Assembly: GCA_000733355.1 (NCBI GenBank)
Contig: JNVV01000001.1
Span: 1,191,218 to 1,255,217, forward strand
Length of the DNA stretch: 64,000 bases
Reading direction: 5' to 3'
From: Falciphora oryzae
Taxonomy: Eukaryota; Ascomycota; Sordariomycetes; Magnaporthales; Magnaporthaceae
Part shown: in pieces, positions 11,196 to 23,426 of the stretch
Layout of the letters: each line of letters opens with the position of its first letter
Position numbering within the stretch: position 1 is the stretch's first letter
Program-made: the position numbers and the translations under genes
The notes under the pieces: model-generated
Seen by the model: the letters and a program-made list of their open reading frames with translations, nothing else
The model's database searches: none
What the model was told of the DNA's origin: nothing

Positions 11196-11746
11196 TTTTC
11201 GATTTTGTGGTTATGTTGTTGGAAGCATATGCTGGGAAGCCCGTCCCCCATTTGTACTATCCCCAGATCTGGGTCTGATGTACAGTTCCATGTTGTAGCA
11301 CTCGCGAGACATCAAAGAATGAATCTTGTTTTGATCTCCTGCCACTCAACCACGAAGGATTAGCGTCACCACATTGGTTAAACTTGTCGTTTCCAGCTTT
11401 CCCAGCCAGTGAGACGAGACGCAAGATATGGAGTGATTATTATCCGAGGCCAACTATCCAGCCAAGGCAAGGTTCGCTCAACTTTTTCCAAATTTAAACA
11501 GTACATGCCGGCCACCCTGTGCATCCGTCTGTGTTTTGAACCATTACCCTCGTAGTCAGACACTGGAACTCGATCGTAGTTAATACATATGACGACCCAT
11601 TCTTTTAATTAATTCACTTTGCATGGCGTAGCCCAGGGTTCTTTGCACAATAGTCCACGTTCCCAGACTGGTAATTGTTGCCCCCTAATCGCCCAGAAAA
11701 CACAATTTGTTAGAACGCAGACTCCCAAAGACCGGTATGCAGGAAG
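11196..11746. other. Convergent intergenic region
   Basis: Lies between the 3' ends of the membrane protein and the OPT transporter. It is more AT-rich than its neighbours. No gene seen. Confidence 0.5.
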
Positions 11747-14700
11747 CTATTCGTCAAACTTACAATACGGTGGAAACATAACTGCTTGGCCGCTTGCGCC
11801 CTGGACAGCAAAGGTGGTGATAAAGACAAGGAACTCGGTCCCGCCACTAATCGCAGCCGCCAGGATGTAGTTCTGCAGAAAAGGATATTGATCAGCCAAT
11901 GGTCTAGTCCCTCTTGGTAACTCATCACGGTATTTTACTCACATATTTCAGAAACCACTTCGGGTACCGCTTCCTCACCCAGAGCTGGATGAAAAAGGCA
12001 AGGGCGAAGTGCATGAGAACGCTGGAGTTGATGCCAGAGCTCAGATAGCCAAGGAAGTAGCTGATGGCGGGAGTCACGATGTAGTCGAAGCCAGCCTTGG
12101 GCCACATCCGGTGGGCGATGTAGAAAGGCACGGGGACCAGGAAGCCCACTGGCAGAGCCAGGACAACCCACGAGTATGTCTGGCCGATACTAAACATCTA
12201 GAGGAGAAAAGGGTGCAAGTGTTAGTCGTACGAAGGGGTCAGAGTCATAAGACATGTGCAGGCAACACTAACCTTGTCCGCGAGTGCGCCGAAAGCTATC
12301 GCCTGTTGTTGGTCATATCAAAGTCTTGGGTCAGCCACACTCTGTTTCCGGAAATACCCTGGTGGTCAGAAGAAGTGAGGATATAGGGCTCTCACATTTG
12401 AGTTGAATGATTGGATCACTTGTCCAGAGAACACATTAGTTCCCTGGATGGAGAGAAGGATGTCCCGTTGGTTCGTGGTGATAGACTCCATGACGACGAG
12501 ATTGATCAAGGCCCCCAAGATTGTTCCCAGGATCTGCCGGGTTGAGGATAGAATTCGTTAGACGGGTGTGTATTTATGCGGAGCCCCAGTAATTTAGCCC
12601 AACGGTTCATGGGACATACCTGGAATGTGAAGGTGCAGCGCGGGGAGAGTTTCCCGTACTGTCCCATCTTCAGGTGGGAAACGAGGTAGAGCGCCTGTCC
12701 TTGGGTCGAGGACCCGAAGAGCACAAAGTACATGTTTGCCACGGGCTTCCCGCCCAGCGCCTTGGCACCCAGGAGCTGCACGAGTGTCGAGATCGGGGCG
12801 TCTAGGAGGTACTGTCAGCCTCTGGCCATTCATGGAACAAGAGGCAGCACCTTTGCCAAGGGGAATCAGTTGCACTTACGGAAGCCCAAAAGCCCAGACA
12901 TGGCCCCCAGAATCAGTGAGAACATGAAGGAGATGACCACGGCGAGCAGCAGTCCCCACCAGGGCAGGGTGGACTGGATGACGTAGATGCAGATGATCGC
13001 CATGACGACCGAGAACAAGAGGATCACGCCGTACCACCAGTTGGGGACCTCGGAGTAGGCCAGCATGGCCCTGTAGTGGGGGTCGAGGCTTTCGTCCTCG
13101 GCCGGCGATACTGGCCGCTCGCTTTTCCTGAAGAACGACCGAGGGTTCGAGATCCATTGCTTGATTTTGGCCAGGGTTGGGAGCGCATCTCGGATGACGT
13201 CGGGGTTGAAGAGGATGACTGGCAGCAGATTGTGAGTTAGTATCCCTCATGTACCTACAATCGCCATTTATTTCTCAGTACTGACCATGGACAATGGAAG
13301 CCGTGATAGACAGGTTGTTGGTGAGCAAGTGGGAAGCGTGCGAAGCAGCAAAAGAAGGGAGCCCCTCGGTTGCCAGGGCGCTCTCGTCCAGCTCGAAGTT
13401 GGCGTTGAGAATGTTTTCTTGCTTGTAGATCTCAAAGCGCGTCGACGTCGAGTTTGACGAGAAGAGCTGCTGCGAAAGGAAGGGGAAGTTCTTGGCATTC
13501 CAGACGTTTCCATAGTACAGCCCGCAAAAGAGGACGATGCAGAGGACGTATCTGGTTTTGTCCATCCACGTTGTTAGCTGAGGGCTTGGAGACAGTCACA
13601 ATGGTGACGGAAGCTCGCCTGTAAGACCCAACTCACCCAATGAAGGAGTTCAACACCGTCTGCAGCGGCAGGAAGAACGCGGCCGTCCCGATGTACTGCC
13701 AGTCCAGACCAAGGGAGAGCAGGCCGAGACCCTCGTTGCCAGCGGCGCCTGGAGAAGCGCGGATTGGCGTCAGTACAGGAGGCTCTGGCTGCAGAAGGAA
13801 GGCATAGAACGATGGGCTGAGAATAGCTACCTCCAAAGATGTTTGTAAAGTCGAGGCTCGTACGGTTTGCCAGACAGAAAACGCTGATGCCGGTGAGGAT
13901 TGGCATAATCTGGAGTGGTTGGAATGTCAGCGAATACCAGCGAACCCGATTATCCCAGGCAGCCTGTGGACCAAGCTAGGGACAGGTAAAGCATTTGCTG
14001 CTGGGCTGCTCACATATTGCGGGAGCGCCTCGTAGACGGCAACCACGCCAAACACGATCCAGAAGAACTTCCAGCGCTTCGCCATCCTGGCGCGGTCCCG
14101 GTGCAGCGTCTCGACGAGCGCGCTCAGGGGCAGCACGCCGGGCCACAGCATCCTGCCCGGGTACACGAGGCTCTTGCGCAGGAAGCCGGCGAGCCCGTAG
14201 CCGAGCAGCTGTGACGACAGCAGCAGGAAGACGGAGATCATGGGGTGCGGCTGGATGTTGTAGTAGAGCTTCTGGGCCGCCAGCACGTCGGTCGCGTGGG
14301 CCACGGACGAGGCGGAGCTGGACATGATGATGATGGCCAGGTGCTCCTTGGAGTTGAAGGGGAACGGGTTCAGCCAGCGGCCCACGATGCCCTTGGTCGG
14401 GAGGAACATGGCCATGCCGTTGCCCATCAGGTAGCTGATGACGGTCAGGAAGATGACCGAGACCCCGACAGGCTGGGGCTTGAACAAGAAGATGGTCGCC
14501 AGGGCGGCGCCGAACCCGGACAGCAGGACGCCGCTGGGGGTCACAGACGATAAGAAGCGTCAAAAGAGGGTTCTTCGCCGTGTAGAAAACGATGGTGATC
14601 CTCTATCAGACTTACATGAAGAAGGCGCGAAAGGTCCAGGGGTTCAGTGTCGGGTCATCGTCGGTGCTCAGGGCCTTGACGGCAATGTCCTCCATCCTCG

Positions 14701-14923
14701 CTTCGACTACCTCCTGGCCCTGGCCCTCCGGATCGATCCGGGCCTTGAGGATCTGCTTCTCATCCTGCTTCGCCAGGGTCGACACGGTCTCCTGGGTGTC
14801 GGCGCTGCCGGCACGCGGCCGGCCGATGTCGACCACCAGCGGCTCCAGCGGCCCATCGGTGATCTTCTTCTCGTTCTCGAGCGAGGCTGCGGTTGAGGTC
14901 GAAGGTCTCCCTATCTCCGCCAT
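11747..14923 (-). CDS. OPT-family oligopeptide transporter
   Basis: Proton-coupled uptake of small peptides or related compounds through the plasma membrane is the usual family role. I resolve 11 exons: 14923-14616, 14533-14014, 13909-13831, 13748-13637, 13551-13286, 13218-12880, 12801-12620, 12533-12396, 12302-12273, 12197-11943 and 11872-11747. All junctions are GT-AG and the sum is 785 codons (784 residues plus TAG), normal for the family. The first membrane region begins DDDPTLNPWTFRAFFIG, the family's usual entry segment. Many hydrophobic helices follow, and the C-terminus has FVQGASGQA-like sequence ending FPPYCKFDE. Two hallmark motifs are altered: NPGPFN reads NPFPFN and KIPPR reads KLSPR. 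Exon 9 is only 30 bases. The start at 14923 (MAEIGRPS) is chosen over an upstream in-frame start at 15040 that adds no family sequence. The substrate is not predictable. Confidence 0.9.
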
Positions 14924-17900
14924 GATGGTGACTTTACCAACAGGCTCGTCTTGGCTTTGGCTGTGATGTGTGTCTCGGTGCTGCTCCCGATATACCAGGG
15001 GACAGGACGTTAGGGAAAAGCTCGCGTCGCTCAACAACAACGATGGTCTTCAGACACCAGGGAAGCCACAGAACGAGCTTGTCCGGCCGGCGGGGGGTGA
15101 GGGGGGAGGCGGGCGGGAGATGGGGTGCCACAGAAGAACGGGACAACTGGGACCAGATGCGACGATGCGCGGCGGGCTTATAAGAGAGTACGAGCCATCC
15201 GGACTGATGACCTTGTTGGCCCCACCTCGCCCTCCGTTCCCGCCGTCTCTGGGCTGAACTGCCGAAGAGAGCCACTGGCGGTGGAGATGAATCTCGAGCC
15301 GCATCGTCCGTGTATCGAGTTCCGGCCAAGGTGTACGCTGTAAAACTATGAAGGGGTGTGGGGGAGGCCCGGGGCCGCGGGATGGCGGGCAGCTGCTAAG
15401 GAGGCTTCCCGGCGCACGGATGCGGGCTGTTGGACGTGCTCTCTGGATGGCGGACGGCAGGGATATCGCGGAAGGGGTATGGGATGGGACAGATCAGGCA
15501 AGTGGCCAGACGCTGCCGTGCTCTCCCATGGCGGTTATGCCGTCATCTGGGTCTCGCACATATGCCATGCAGCAAGGTCCGGTGCAGCTTGTTCCACGGG
15601 CGAAAGGTTCACTTCCGTTCCTGGAAGGGGCAGCAGCCATATCTTGGAGACCGCGGCGGCTCGGGAAGATGCATACCGGCTAAGCCATTGGCATGTAAAC
15701 ACCTCGCAGGGCCCGGCCGGCTGCCGGTATCTCTAGAGGCAGGCCGATCCTTGCGGGCGCGAGCTCTTGCCAAGAGCCGGTGAGCCGAAGCCCGCCGGGA
15801 CGCGCACAAGGCTCAAGCCTGCTCGCAGACACGCGCGGGGAACCCTGGTTCATAGGGAGGCAGATAATCAGGCTCGTTGGCGCTGGCCCGATGGGGCCAA
15901 AAGCTGGCGGATGGCTCTCGGCCCTCGCCTGCCACTGCCCAGCGAACCTTGGGCCTCGAGACTTTTGACGCAGTGCCCTGAGCCCAAAGGGCTAATGTTA
16001 AGCAACGCCCATGAAGAGCCATGGGCTTCTGCTTGGGTTTCGTATCACAGCACGCAGGCAGACTTCAGACGGATTGCCCAGTCGGGGGGAAGCTCTGTCG
16101 CCAACGGTCTCAAGTCAGTCGAGCCCATAGTGTTGGCATGTCCCTGAGGGGAGGGGATGCCGGGCCATGGGGTGATTTGGAAGCGGCCACAGGCTTTCTG
16201 CACCGCATGCACGCATGGCCATCTCGGTTGGCTGCAGCGGTTCGTCGGTTGACTTAGTCGCGTGCCTGAAGAGTGCTCGAGGCACCAACCCGGCAGCCTC
16301 GAGGCGAGCAATATCAAGGGCCTGCATGCGGTCTACTATTACTGCGGCGTATGAAAAATCCTGGGCCAGTCGCGACAAAACCGCCTCCTCCCCTGAAACC
16401 GAAACAAGACACACACATAGACGCCGCAGCACTTACATCTGGACGCTGCGTGCTGAGGACTCAGTGGGCGGAAGTTAGGGACGAGAAACACTGACAGACG
16501 GCTGCGCCTTTCAGGGATGCATAGGACGGAAGGGTAGAAATCCCCCGCACATGGCACCAGGGCCATGCGTCGTCCGGAAAGTCTGATGACACATGCAGAC
16601 ATGCAAACACGCAAGATGCAAGACGCAAGCCGCATCCCGCACTGACCGCAGCCACAGCGCAGCGCAAGGACGCCTCTGTCCGGCGAATCAGCCGTCCTGG
16701 AGTGGCGGCCGGAGGGAGAAGGGGGACGGTCAAGCCATGTCAGGGGCAGGGGCAAACCTCTTTGCTGAAGAATTAAACCAAGTGCGTGTATCTGTCTATC
16801 TCTCGAGGTACCGAAGCGTAGATAATTAATGGCCGTGGAACCCATGGAACCTCGTTCGAAAGGGGAAGACGGTCGAGCCAGAAATTTTCTTTTTGAGTTT
16901 TTTACTCTATCACACACGCTCTCAGGGCAAAAGCATCCGACTTTTCCTCTCGCCAAAAGCCTCGGCCCTATACGCAACGTCAGGCAGCCCCGGCTAGACG
17001 ACCGGTGAGCCAAGACACTACTAAGATCATGTAAGGGACCGTGGCCAGCGGCCCGAGGCCTTTCAGATGGTGTGCCGCCGAACCGAACGCGCTTATTGGC
17101 TCCGCCTGTCCCCCTGTCTCGTTTTTCGCAATCAGCCAAGACTCCTCCCGACGTAAGGGCACAAGTTACCCAAAACACAGGAGATAGACACAAGATCTTC
17201 TTGAAGCCTTGGCTCGGCACCTCTGGTCAGTCATGACGTGCCAGGGAGAAACCTCCCGCTGGCACGCTACACTTGTTGTTTATGTTTCCCCAACAGTTTC
17301 AGGCAAATACAAATGATCGAAGCCATTAATTACGTCATGAAGCCGTCTTGGAGCTTGCATGTTCGGAAAGGAAAACAAGACGCCAGTGATCACGAACCTT
17401 CCCCTTTTTTTTTTTCTCCGCTAGGGCATAGCAGCTATTTTGGAATGCATTTGTCAAGACACACCGTATACCACCCCCTTGAGGGTAACTTAGAAACCTG
17501 AACTATATCCAGTGAATCGTCTATTCTTGGTAACACTCCATAGCTGCCGTGTTATGAGGCTCTTCTCTCGACGGGGAGTGGGTTTGAGATGTGGATAAGT
17601 TCTGTTATTTCCCTTCTGATATAGACTGGCAGTTACGCTGCACGGCTACTTACAGCATGACGGAATGACACATAGCAGTGGTCATAAGAGCGCCCAATGA
17701 AGCATCAGCATCGGAACTAGCCGGATGCGAGCCGGGAGTGCGCCAGGCACGTGTTTGAAGTTGCATCCGCCTCGTAGATCCTCCGCCAAACAACTCCCGA
17801 GCCGGCAATCCACAGACAGCCCTGGCAGGCAGTAATTAATATGGCGACGGACGGCGAGGGAGGGAACTCGTTTGTCCCGTTCAACAAGCTGCCATTGGCA

Positions 17901-18578
17901 GTCGATGTCGCAGGAAGCATTTTTCTGGAAACACCCTCAGGTATGACTGGTCAGGGGCTGGTTTTGATCCTCTCCACACCAAACCACTTGCTGTAGTATT
18001 TAAAATATCCCCACAACTCATTGCCTGCCATGGCATCAGGCTGTCTTCCATCTTAAAGTACCGCAGCGTCTAGTGAAGCAGTTCCAGGAGACTGGGCCTG
18101 GTTCCGATGAGACCAGAGAAGAGCGGGACGGCCAACAGGCGACAGTTTTTCATCCGTTCCTCGGGGCCAGGGTGACTCGGAACAGTCGGTGAAGTTGCCA
18201 GTGAGTACTGAAACCTGATGTATGCTACCGGGCGTTTGGATAAAATTGCACGCGTTTGACTAGACACTTCCATGGCGCACGTATGCCCAGCAATGGAACG
18301 ACACGGACAACTTGACTTGGCAGCTATCGTAGTCGGCCAAGGGGGTGTTGTCACACGAACGACCCTTGTTGCAAAGTAAGCATGTATAAGACTAGCTATA
18401 GTTCTGGAAATATTGTAGCCTCGTGCTAGCCGTGCATGGCAGTGGCTGGCAGATTAATAACCTCTCGGTCCAGTTATTAGATATTGGACGGAACGGAATG
18501 GCACATCCTGTCCTCACTCTCATCAGCAAAAGTCGAGGCGGTTGCGCCACGAATTACCCCAGCCGCTCGGTTTGTCTA
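14924..18578. other. 3.7 kb gene-poor intergenic region
   Basis: No supported gene on either strand. A TTATAA at about 15179-15184 lies 260 bases upstream of the OPT start and could be its TATA element. Frames such as those at 15350-15780 and 16340-17220 (minus) have no introns, domain character or start context and look accidental. Confidence 0.5.
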
Positions 18579-20202
18579 CTAGTGGTCCATGTCGCGCCCT
18601 GCACAGCCCTCAAGAGCCCGCGTCAGCGTGAGCTGGACGGGGGCATATGTCATGACGTCGTTGTGGCCTGTGTGTGTTTGTGTGTGTGTTGATTATTAGC
18701 ATCATTTTGGCGAAGCCTACAAACGAAGCGTCTCTGGGCTTTTGACTTCCACGACATTGGCGTTCGACTTACCTCCATCAGTGACCAACTCCTGCGAGAT
18801 TTTGACGTTGCCCTGAGTATAGAGCGCAGCAAAGCCCTTGCCTTTCCGGATCGTCAGTCCGTCCTTGAGCTCCGCCAAGGCCTGGTCATCCAGATCGGCA
18901 GCCCCCTTGACGGCGGCGGCAAAGAGTTTATCCGACTCGATGCACGGGATATCTCCATCGTTCACGGCGTGGACGAGCTGCAGATGCATGTGGCCGTCTC
19001 GCTCAAGAACCGCGCGGACCATGTCAGCAAGTCGATTGGCCGACTCCCATTTGTCGACCACGCAGCGCATGAACATCCGGAGGAGAGGCGGGCACAACGC
19101 CAACGGCTTCAGCACAGGGAGAACACCCCCTATGGCGTATCCGCTCAGCATGGTGGGCAAGCTGCTGAAGCCGGCGACGAGGACGATGCCGGCGAAGTCG
19201 ATGCCCTTCTGGGAGAAGCGCTCAGCCACCGCCGAGGCCACAGCCGTACCGAGGCTCTGCCCCATGATAACGACCCGAGAGGCTGGGACCTCCAGGACGT
19301 GAAGCACAAAGTAGACAGTCGCGATGCCATCCGCGATCAAACCGTCTTCGGTGGGAGACCCTGGCGAGTGGCCGAAACCGCGGTAGTCGATGGTGATAAG
19401 ATGGGTGGACGGCATCGTGGCCACACAGTGATAGCTGGGGTCACCAGGGTTAGATGCAGTAGGCCAGGGCGAACGGATGGTCAAAGGAGAGGCGCAGGTT
19501 TTAGGGTAGTGAGTCGGGTCCAACTTACTGCTGAGGGCGCACTCCTTGTGCAATGTGACCTGCGTTCTGGGGCAAGTTAGATTTGGTACACATTATCTAT
19601 GGTCTGTATCCAGAGTAAACCGACGTATCTCCCTCTCCTGGATTGGTCCCTACCCCGTGGACTTCAGGGGTTGTCAGCAAAATATCCAGCCGGGCAAGCT
19701 CTGCGGGGACACAGATGGTACACCCCACGTAACGGGCCTGAACTCACACGAGATGACAACGCGGCTGTTGGGATCAGCCTTGATCGTCTTGAAGGCCTCG
19801 GTGTGCGCAAAGTCCTCATGAGGCCCCTCGGGCTGCTTGAGCAGGGCCTCTTCGTGCTTTGCGTACACATTGAGCGGCATCACGTGCCATGCGTAGACCT
19901 TGCTCCCGCTCCCCGGAACGTTGATCAAGAAAGGCGTGACTTGGTTTTCTGCGGGTTGGGGTTAGCAAGACAAGACATACAGAAATTCAGGGGCGGGACG
20001 GCTGCTCACTTGCGAATCCCCATCGTTCCGGTTTGTTGACGTTAGACCACAGCAGCGTGTTTACCCGGTAGGCGTAGACTGCGTTCCTCTGGATGAATGG
20101 AATGGCGCAGAGACACAGAAACCCGGCGTATATGACGGCTATGCCACAGATCGTGCTGACGACAACGGTGGCGGCGAGCGACTGGGTGTCGAGCCAGGCC
20201 AT
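18579..20202 (-). CDS. ABHD12-like membrane-anchored serine hydrolase, with 8-nt microexon
   Basis: Likely lipid-hydrolysing alpha/beta hydrolase of the ABHD12/ABHD17 type. Six exons: 20202-20010, 19948-19748, 19661-19654, 19566-19529, 19434-18773 and 18667-18579; total 397 codons in one frame. Residues 10-35 form a membrane anchor. Exon 3 is only 8 bases and completes Phe-His-Gly before Asn-Ala-Gly-His in exon 4, recreating the HGNAG oxyanion-hole motif (residues 133-137) that would otherwise be missing. Next come ITIDYRGFGHS, nucleophile elbow GQSLG (Ser207), an acid in VNDGDIP, and catalytic His369 in GGHNDV at the start of the last exon. The last intron carries a CA/GT-rich tract. The gene diverges from Swc3 across about 1 kb. 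The substrate is unknown. Confidence 0.88.
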
Positions 20203-21254
20203 TTTGGCGCCGGGCGGCGGTCAGAAGACCGTGGCAGGGACGCGGCAGAATTGGCAGCTGGCGGGGGGGGATTGACTGCTCCTGGAAAAGAAAAGGGATG
20301 CCGCCCGGTAGGAATGCTGGTAGCAATTGTTAGGGGTGCGGTCATGCGCGCATTGCTAGCAGGCGGCCGAGGATGAGGAAGCGGAAAGGTTTTCTGACAG
20401 CGCCATCACGCAAGGAAGCGTCGGTCCATTGTCGACGAGGGCGGATGGATCTCGGAGCCACCCTTGGAAACGACGCCCGGAGCACGCGGCGATAATTACC
20501 AGCGATTTGATCCTTGCTCGAGCCCCTGAGCGCTCAATCGGGGCCTCTGATGGCAGGCGGGCTTTGCTGCTGGTTTGCGGGGGGCTGGCCAGCAACGGTC
20601 CAGCAGCGCCCCACACGCGAGGGCAGTCGCCAGGGGAGCTTTATTACCAAACCGAGGCGCCACACGGGCGGCACGCGCCACAGTGGATGCCAACCACCAA
20701 CCTTGCCCAGCCAGCAGCGGTCGGTGGCCCGTTGTGAAGAGCGCACGCGTTTCATTGCTCGCCAAGGATCTGCTCCCGCCCGCATCCACACCCACACACC
20801 CACCCAGGAAGACGCGCGACGACCAGAGGTCCCGCAGGAAATTTTGGCCAGCCTGCGACGAGAGCTTCATACCCACGTGCCGCCCTGCCACTTGCGATCC
20901 CCAACTGCACCGTGCCAACCGTGTAGCCCAAGCTTCTGCTGGCGCTCAGTTCCCGGCTGGGGCTCATTCGACCCGGGGGCCGCTGCAGACCTTGCCAGGC
21001 AGCTGGAGCCTTCCCTCCCCAGCTATCTACCGCCAGCTATCTCCGCCGACCGACCTCGATTGGGGCCGAGGTCGCGGGCAGATCAGGTCGCCTACACGCC
21101 GACTACGAATAGCGCCGTGCCCTTGCGTGCCCTCCATTCTCTGGACGCAGCTCGCTTCTGCGCCCGCCGTCCTCGCCATCGGATCCAGACCCTTGACGGC
21201 ATACGCCCGCACGCAACGGACCAATGACCGACTGACCCCCCAGACGCCGCGAAG
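20203..21254. other. Divergent promoter region (ABHD hydrolase / Swc3)
   Basis: About 1 kb between two starts pointing apart. A plus-strand frame open from 20575 runs on out of frame with Swc3 and looks accidental. No clear TATA box seen; the CG-rich composition fits a housekeeping promoter. Confidence 0.5.
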
Positions 21255-23426
21255 ATGGAAAAAAAGAGGAAGATGCCCGCAAGGGCTGCCGCCCGCGTCG
21301 AGCAGGTGTCCAAGAAGAGGACAGCCACGCCGCCCGACAATCGCTCCGCGACGCCCGTGGCTGCTCCGCCGCCGCCGCCTCCCGAGGAGCCCGCCGCTCC
21401 TCCGCCCCAGCCTTTGCCCAAGTCTGTGCAGCCGGGAAAGCCCTTGCCTGTCGTCGACGAGCCACAGCCCGATAGCTTATCCAGTAAAGAATACCAGACA
21501 ATCCAAGAGAGGTTCGCACCTTGCCCCCAGGACCACCCTATCCTCCGACGGCTGGATTATGTAACTAACTTTCCAACACAATACAGCGCTGTTCTGGGCG
21601 AGTCTTTGCAGCGGTCGCGTCAAAAATGGATAAGTGAGGGCATATTTGAAAAGTACTGGACCAAGCCGACGAAACGGAAGGGCGTCGTGATAGAGGAGCC
21701 GAACAACCCACCCAAAGACAGCATGTCCAAGCTGGGCCCCGTAACCGTCACAGTCGAGCCGCACGTCTTCGACGCCGTCATGTATGCTGTCAAAGACCCA
21801 AAACCGCCCGCGCCGCTTCCCCCTCAACGACCAGTCATCCAATACGGGCCACCCAACGGCACCATGCCACCGCCCTCGGTATCTACCCCCACGCCGACGG
21901 CACCTCCAACCCCTCGCACGGCTGGAGCACAGAGCCCCGCTCTGCCTCCTGCCGGCACAACCACAACGCAGCCAGCAGCTAAGCAGGACTCGGAGAGGCC
22001 TGCATCGGCCGCCGAACCTCGCGCATCCGAACTAGGGGCAACCCCGGCCGCCCAGGATCCGCCACCGGCCACAGCACCAGGCACAACACAACCAGCTCCA
22101 TTGCCGATAGCTGCTAGTCCAACCCCACAAGTACCCCCAAGCCAACCATCATTTCCAAGTAGACCGCCTCCTCCGCCATCCGCGATGCCTGCGGTCAATG
22201 GGGCACCCGCTCCCGCAGGCCACCCTCCTGGCACCGATCCCATCATTGCCATGTTGGCGCACAAGGCGACTGAGGATGAGAATCTCCGCGACCTCATGAA
22301 GAGGGTAGCACAGGGGCGAGCTCCTAAGGATGAGCTGGAGCGCTTCCAGGCCATCATCGATCAGATCACAGCCGAGACCAAACGCCAGGGCTCGGTTCAG
22401 GGCCCATCGGCGCATAGGCTCATTGTCAACGGCAGGACTGTGCGATACTTTGCCGACGAGGTTCGCGCGATTCTGGACATTGTCCTCACCACGAACCCGA
22501 GGCAGACTTCGGCCGACCTTCGACCGCCGGCCAAGAGCGATCCGCTCGTCGTGGACCTCGTCAAGGCCGCGCTGGACGAGCCTGAGACAAGGGACATCGT
22601 GCGGCGCATTGCCGAGGACCGGCCTCAATTTGCAGACGCCACTGATCTCAAGTTGATCTTGGACAAGCTGAAGCAGCGTCTTGCGGCGAGGTCGAAAGAG
22701 CAGCGGGAGACTGCCAATTCTTCACAGGGGCCCGCTTCCGGGACCTCGACCTCAGCCAAGACGAACGGGCAGCCCAACGGGACCGGTGCCGGGACGACGG
22801 CTGCCCCACAACAAGCGCTGAGATCCAAAGGCCCGCCACCAGCGCCGAAGCCCGAGATTTCCGCGGTTGTATTCGAATTCGCCAATGGCACCGGAGATCG
22901 CTACCTGTTCCCCAAGTTCAGCATCTTGGAGACAGTTCCAGGTCCAAACGGGGTGCAGCTGATGGCGTCGTTCCTCATCGTCAGGAAGGGCAGCACATCG
23001 GAGTATGGCGGGGACCCTACACTGGATTACTACCAGCCAGTCACAATCAGGCTCCAGTCAACGTCGCCCAAGATTCTTGACCACTTAAACAGGGTGGTCG
23101 CCCCGCCAGAGGAAGTGAAGAGGTACATGAACGACATTATGGACACGATGACGCGCGCCGAGTACGTCTTGTTGGCGATGAGGCTACCGCGCGACACGAG
23201 CAAGGATGAGAAGGAGGGCAGCTCTGAGAAGGACACGCCTGGAAAGGCCCCATCAGAACTGGAAGCCGTCAAATCTCAGCCATTGGAGGGCGTGCTTTGG
23301 ACAGCCAAAGCCACCAACAAGCCCTCTGGTACGGCACAGAAGCCGGTGGGCAAGGCGCCAACCGAGGACGAGCAGTACCAGAAGTTCATTGCCTCTGTCA
23401 CACCCATGGAGGTGGATGATGCATAG
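21255..23426 (+). CDS. SWC3: SWR1-complex subunit Swc3
   Basis: Subunit of the nuclear SWR1 chromatin remodeller, which exchanges H2A for H2A.Z. Single exon, 723 residues. The N-terminus is basic (KKRKMPARAAARVEQVSKKR, a possible nuclear signal) and then proline-rich. Residues about 75-180 match the Swc3 domain, with FAPCPQDHPILRRLDYVTNF, LGESLQRSRQKWISEG and FEKYWTKPTKRKGV. A long Pro/Ala/Thr-rich linker (180-330) precedes helical, charged segments (LMKRVAQGRAPKDELERFQ and a diverged repeat ending LKLILDKLKQRL). A folded C-terminal region starts at about 535 (VVFEFANGTGDRYLFPKFS). Start choice: 21255 or the in-frame ATG at 21273; the first is kept because its basic residues fit. Fungal Swc3 proteins vary strongly in length because of the linker. 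Confidence 0.82.
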   Translation: MEKKRKMPARAAARVEQVSKKRTATPPDNRSATPVAAPPPPPPEEPAAPPPQPLPKSVQPGKPLPVVDEPQPDSLSSKEYQTIQERFAPCPQDHPILRRLDYVTNFPTQYSAVLGESLQRSRQKWISEGIFEKYWTKPTKRKGVVIEEPNNPPKDSMSKLGPVTVTVEPHVFDAVMYAVKDPKPPAPLPPQRPVIQYGPPNGTMPPPSVSTPTPTAPPTPRTAGAQSPALPPAGTTTTQPAAKQDSERPASAAEPRASELGATPAAQDPPPATAPGTTQPAPLPIAASPTPQVPPSQPSFPSRPPPPPSAMPAVNGAPAPAGHPPGTDPIIAMLAHKATEDENLRDLMKRVAQGRAPKDELERFQAIIDQITAETKRQGSVQGPSAHRLIVNGRTVRYFADEVRAILDIVLTTNPRQTSADLRPPAKSDPLVVDLVKAALDEPETRDIVRRIAEDRPQFADATDLKLILDKLKQRLAARSKEQRETANSSQGPASGTSTSAKTNGQPNGTGAGTTAAPQQALRSKGPPPAPKPEISAVVFEFANGTGDRYLFPKFSILETVPGPNGVQLMASFLIVRKGSTSEYGGDPTLDYYQPVTIRLQSTSPKILDHLNRVVAPPEEVKRYMNDIMDTMTRAEYVLLAMRLPRDTSKDEKEGSSEKDTPGKAPSELEAVKSQPLEGVLWTAKATNKPSGTAQKPVGKAPTEDEQYQKFIASVTPMEVDDA

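Noticed and set aside
16339..17220. 293-codon minus-strand frame in the gene-poor region
   Set aside because: No domain, odd composition with scattered Cys and Arg, no start context; looks accidental in GC-rich DNA.
18670..18690. GT/CA-rich tract considered as a microsatellite feature
   Set aside because: Short and imperfect, and explained as intron sequence just before the last acceptor of the ABHD gene.
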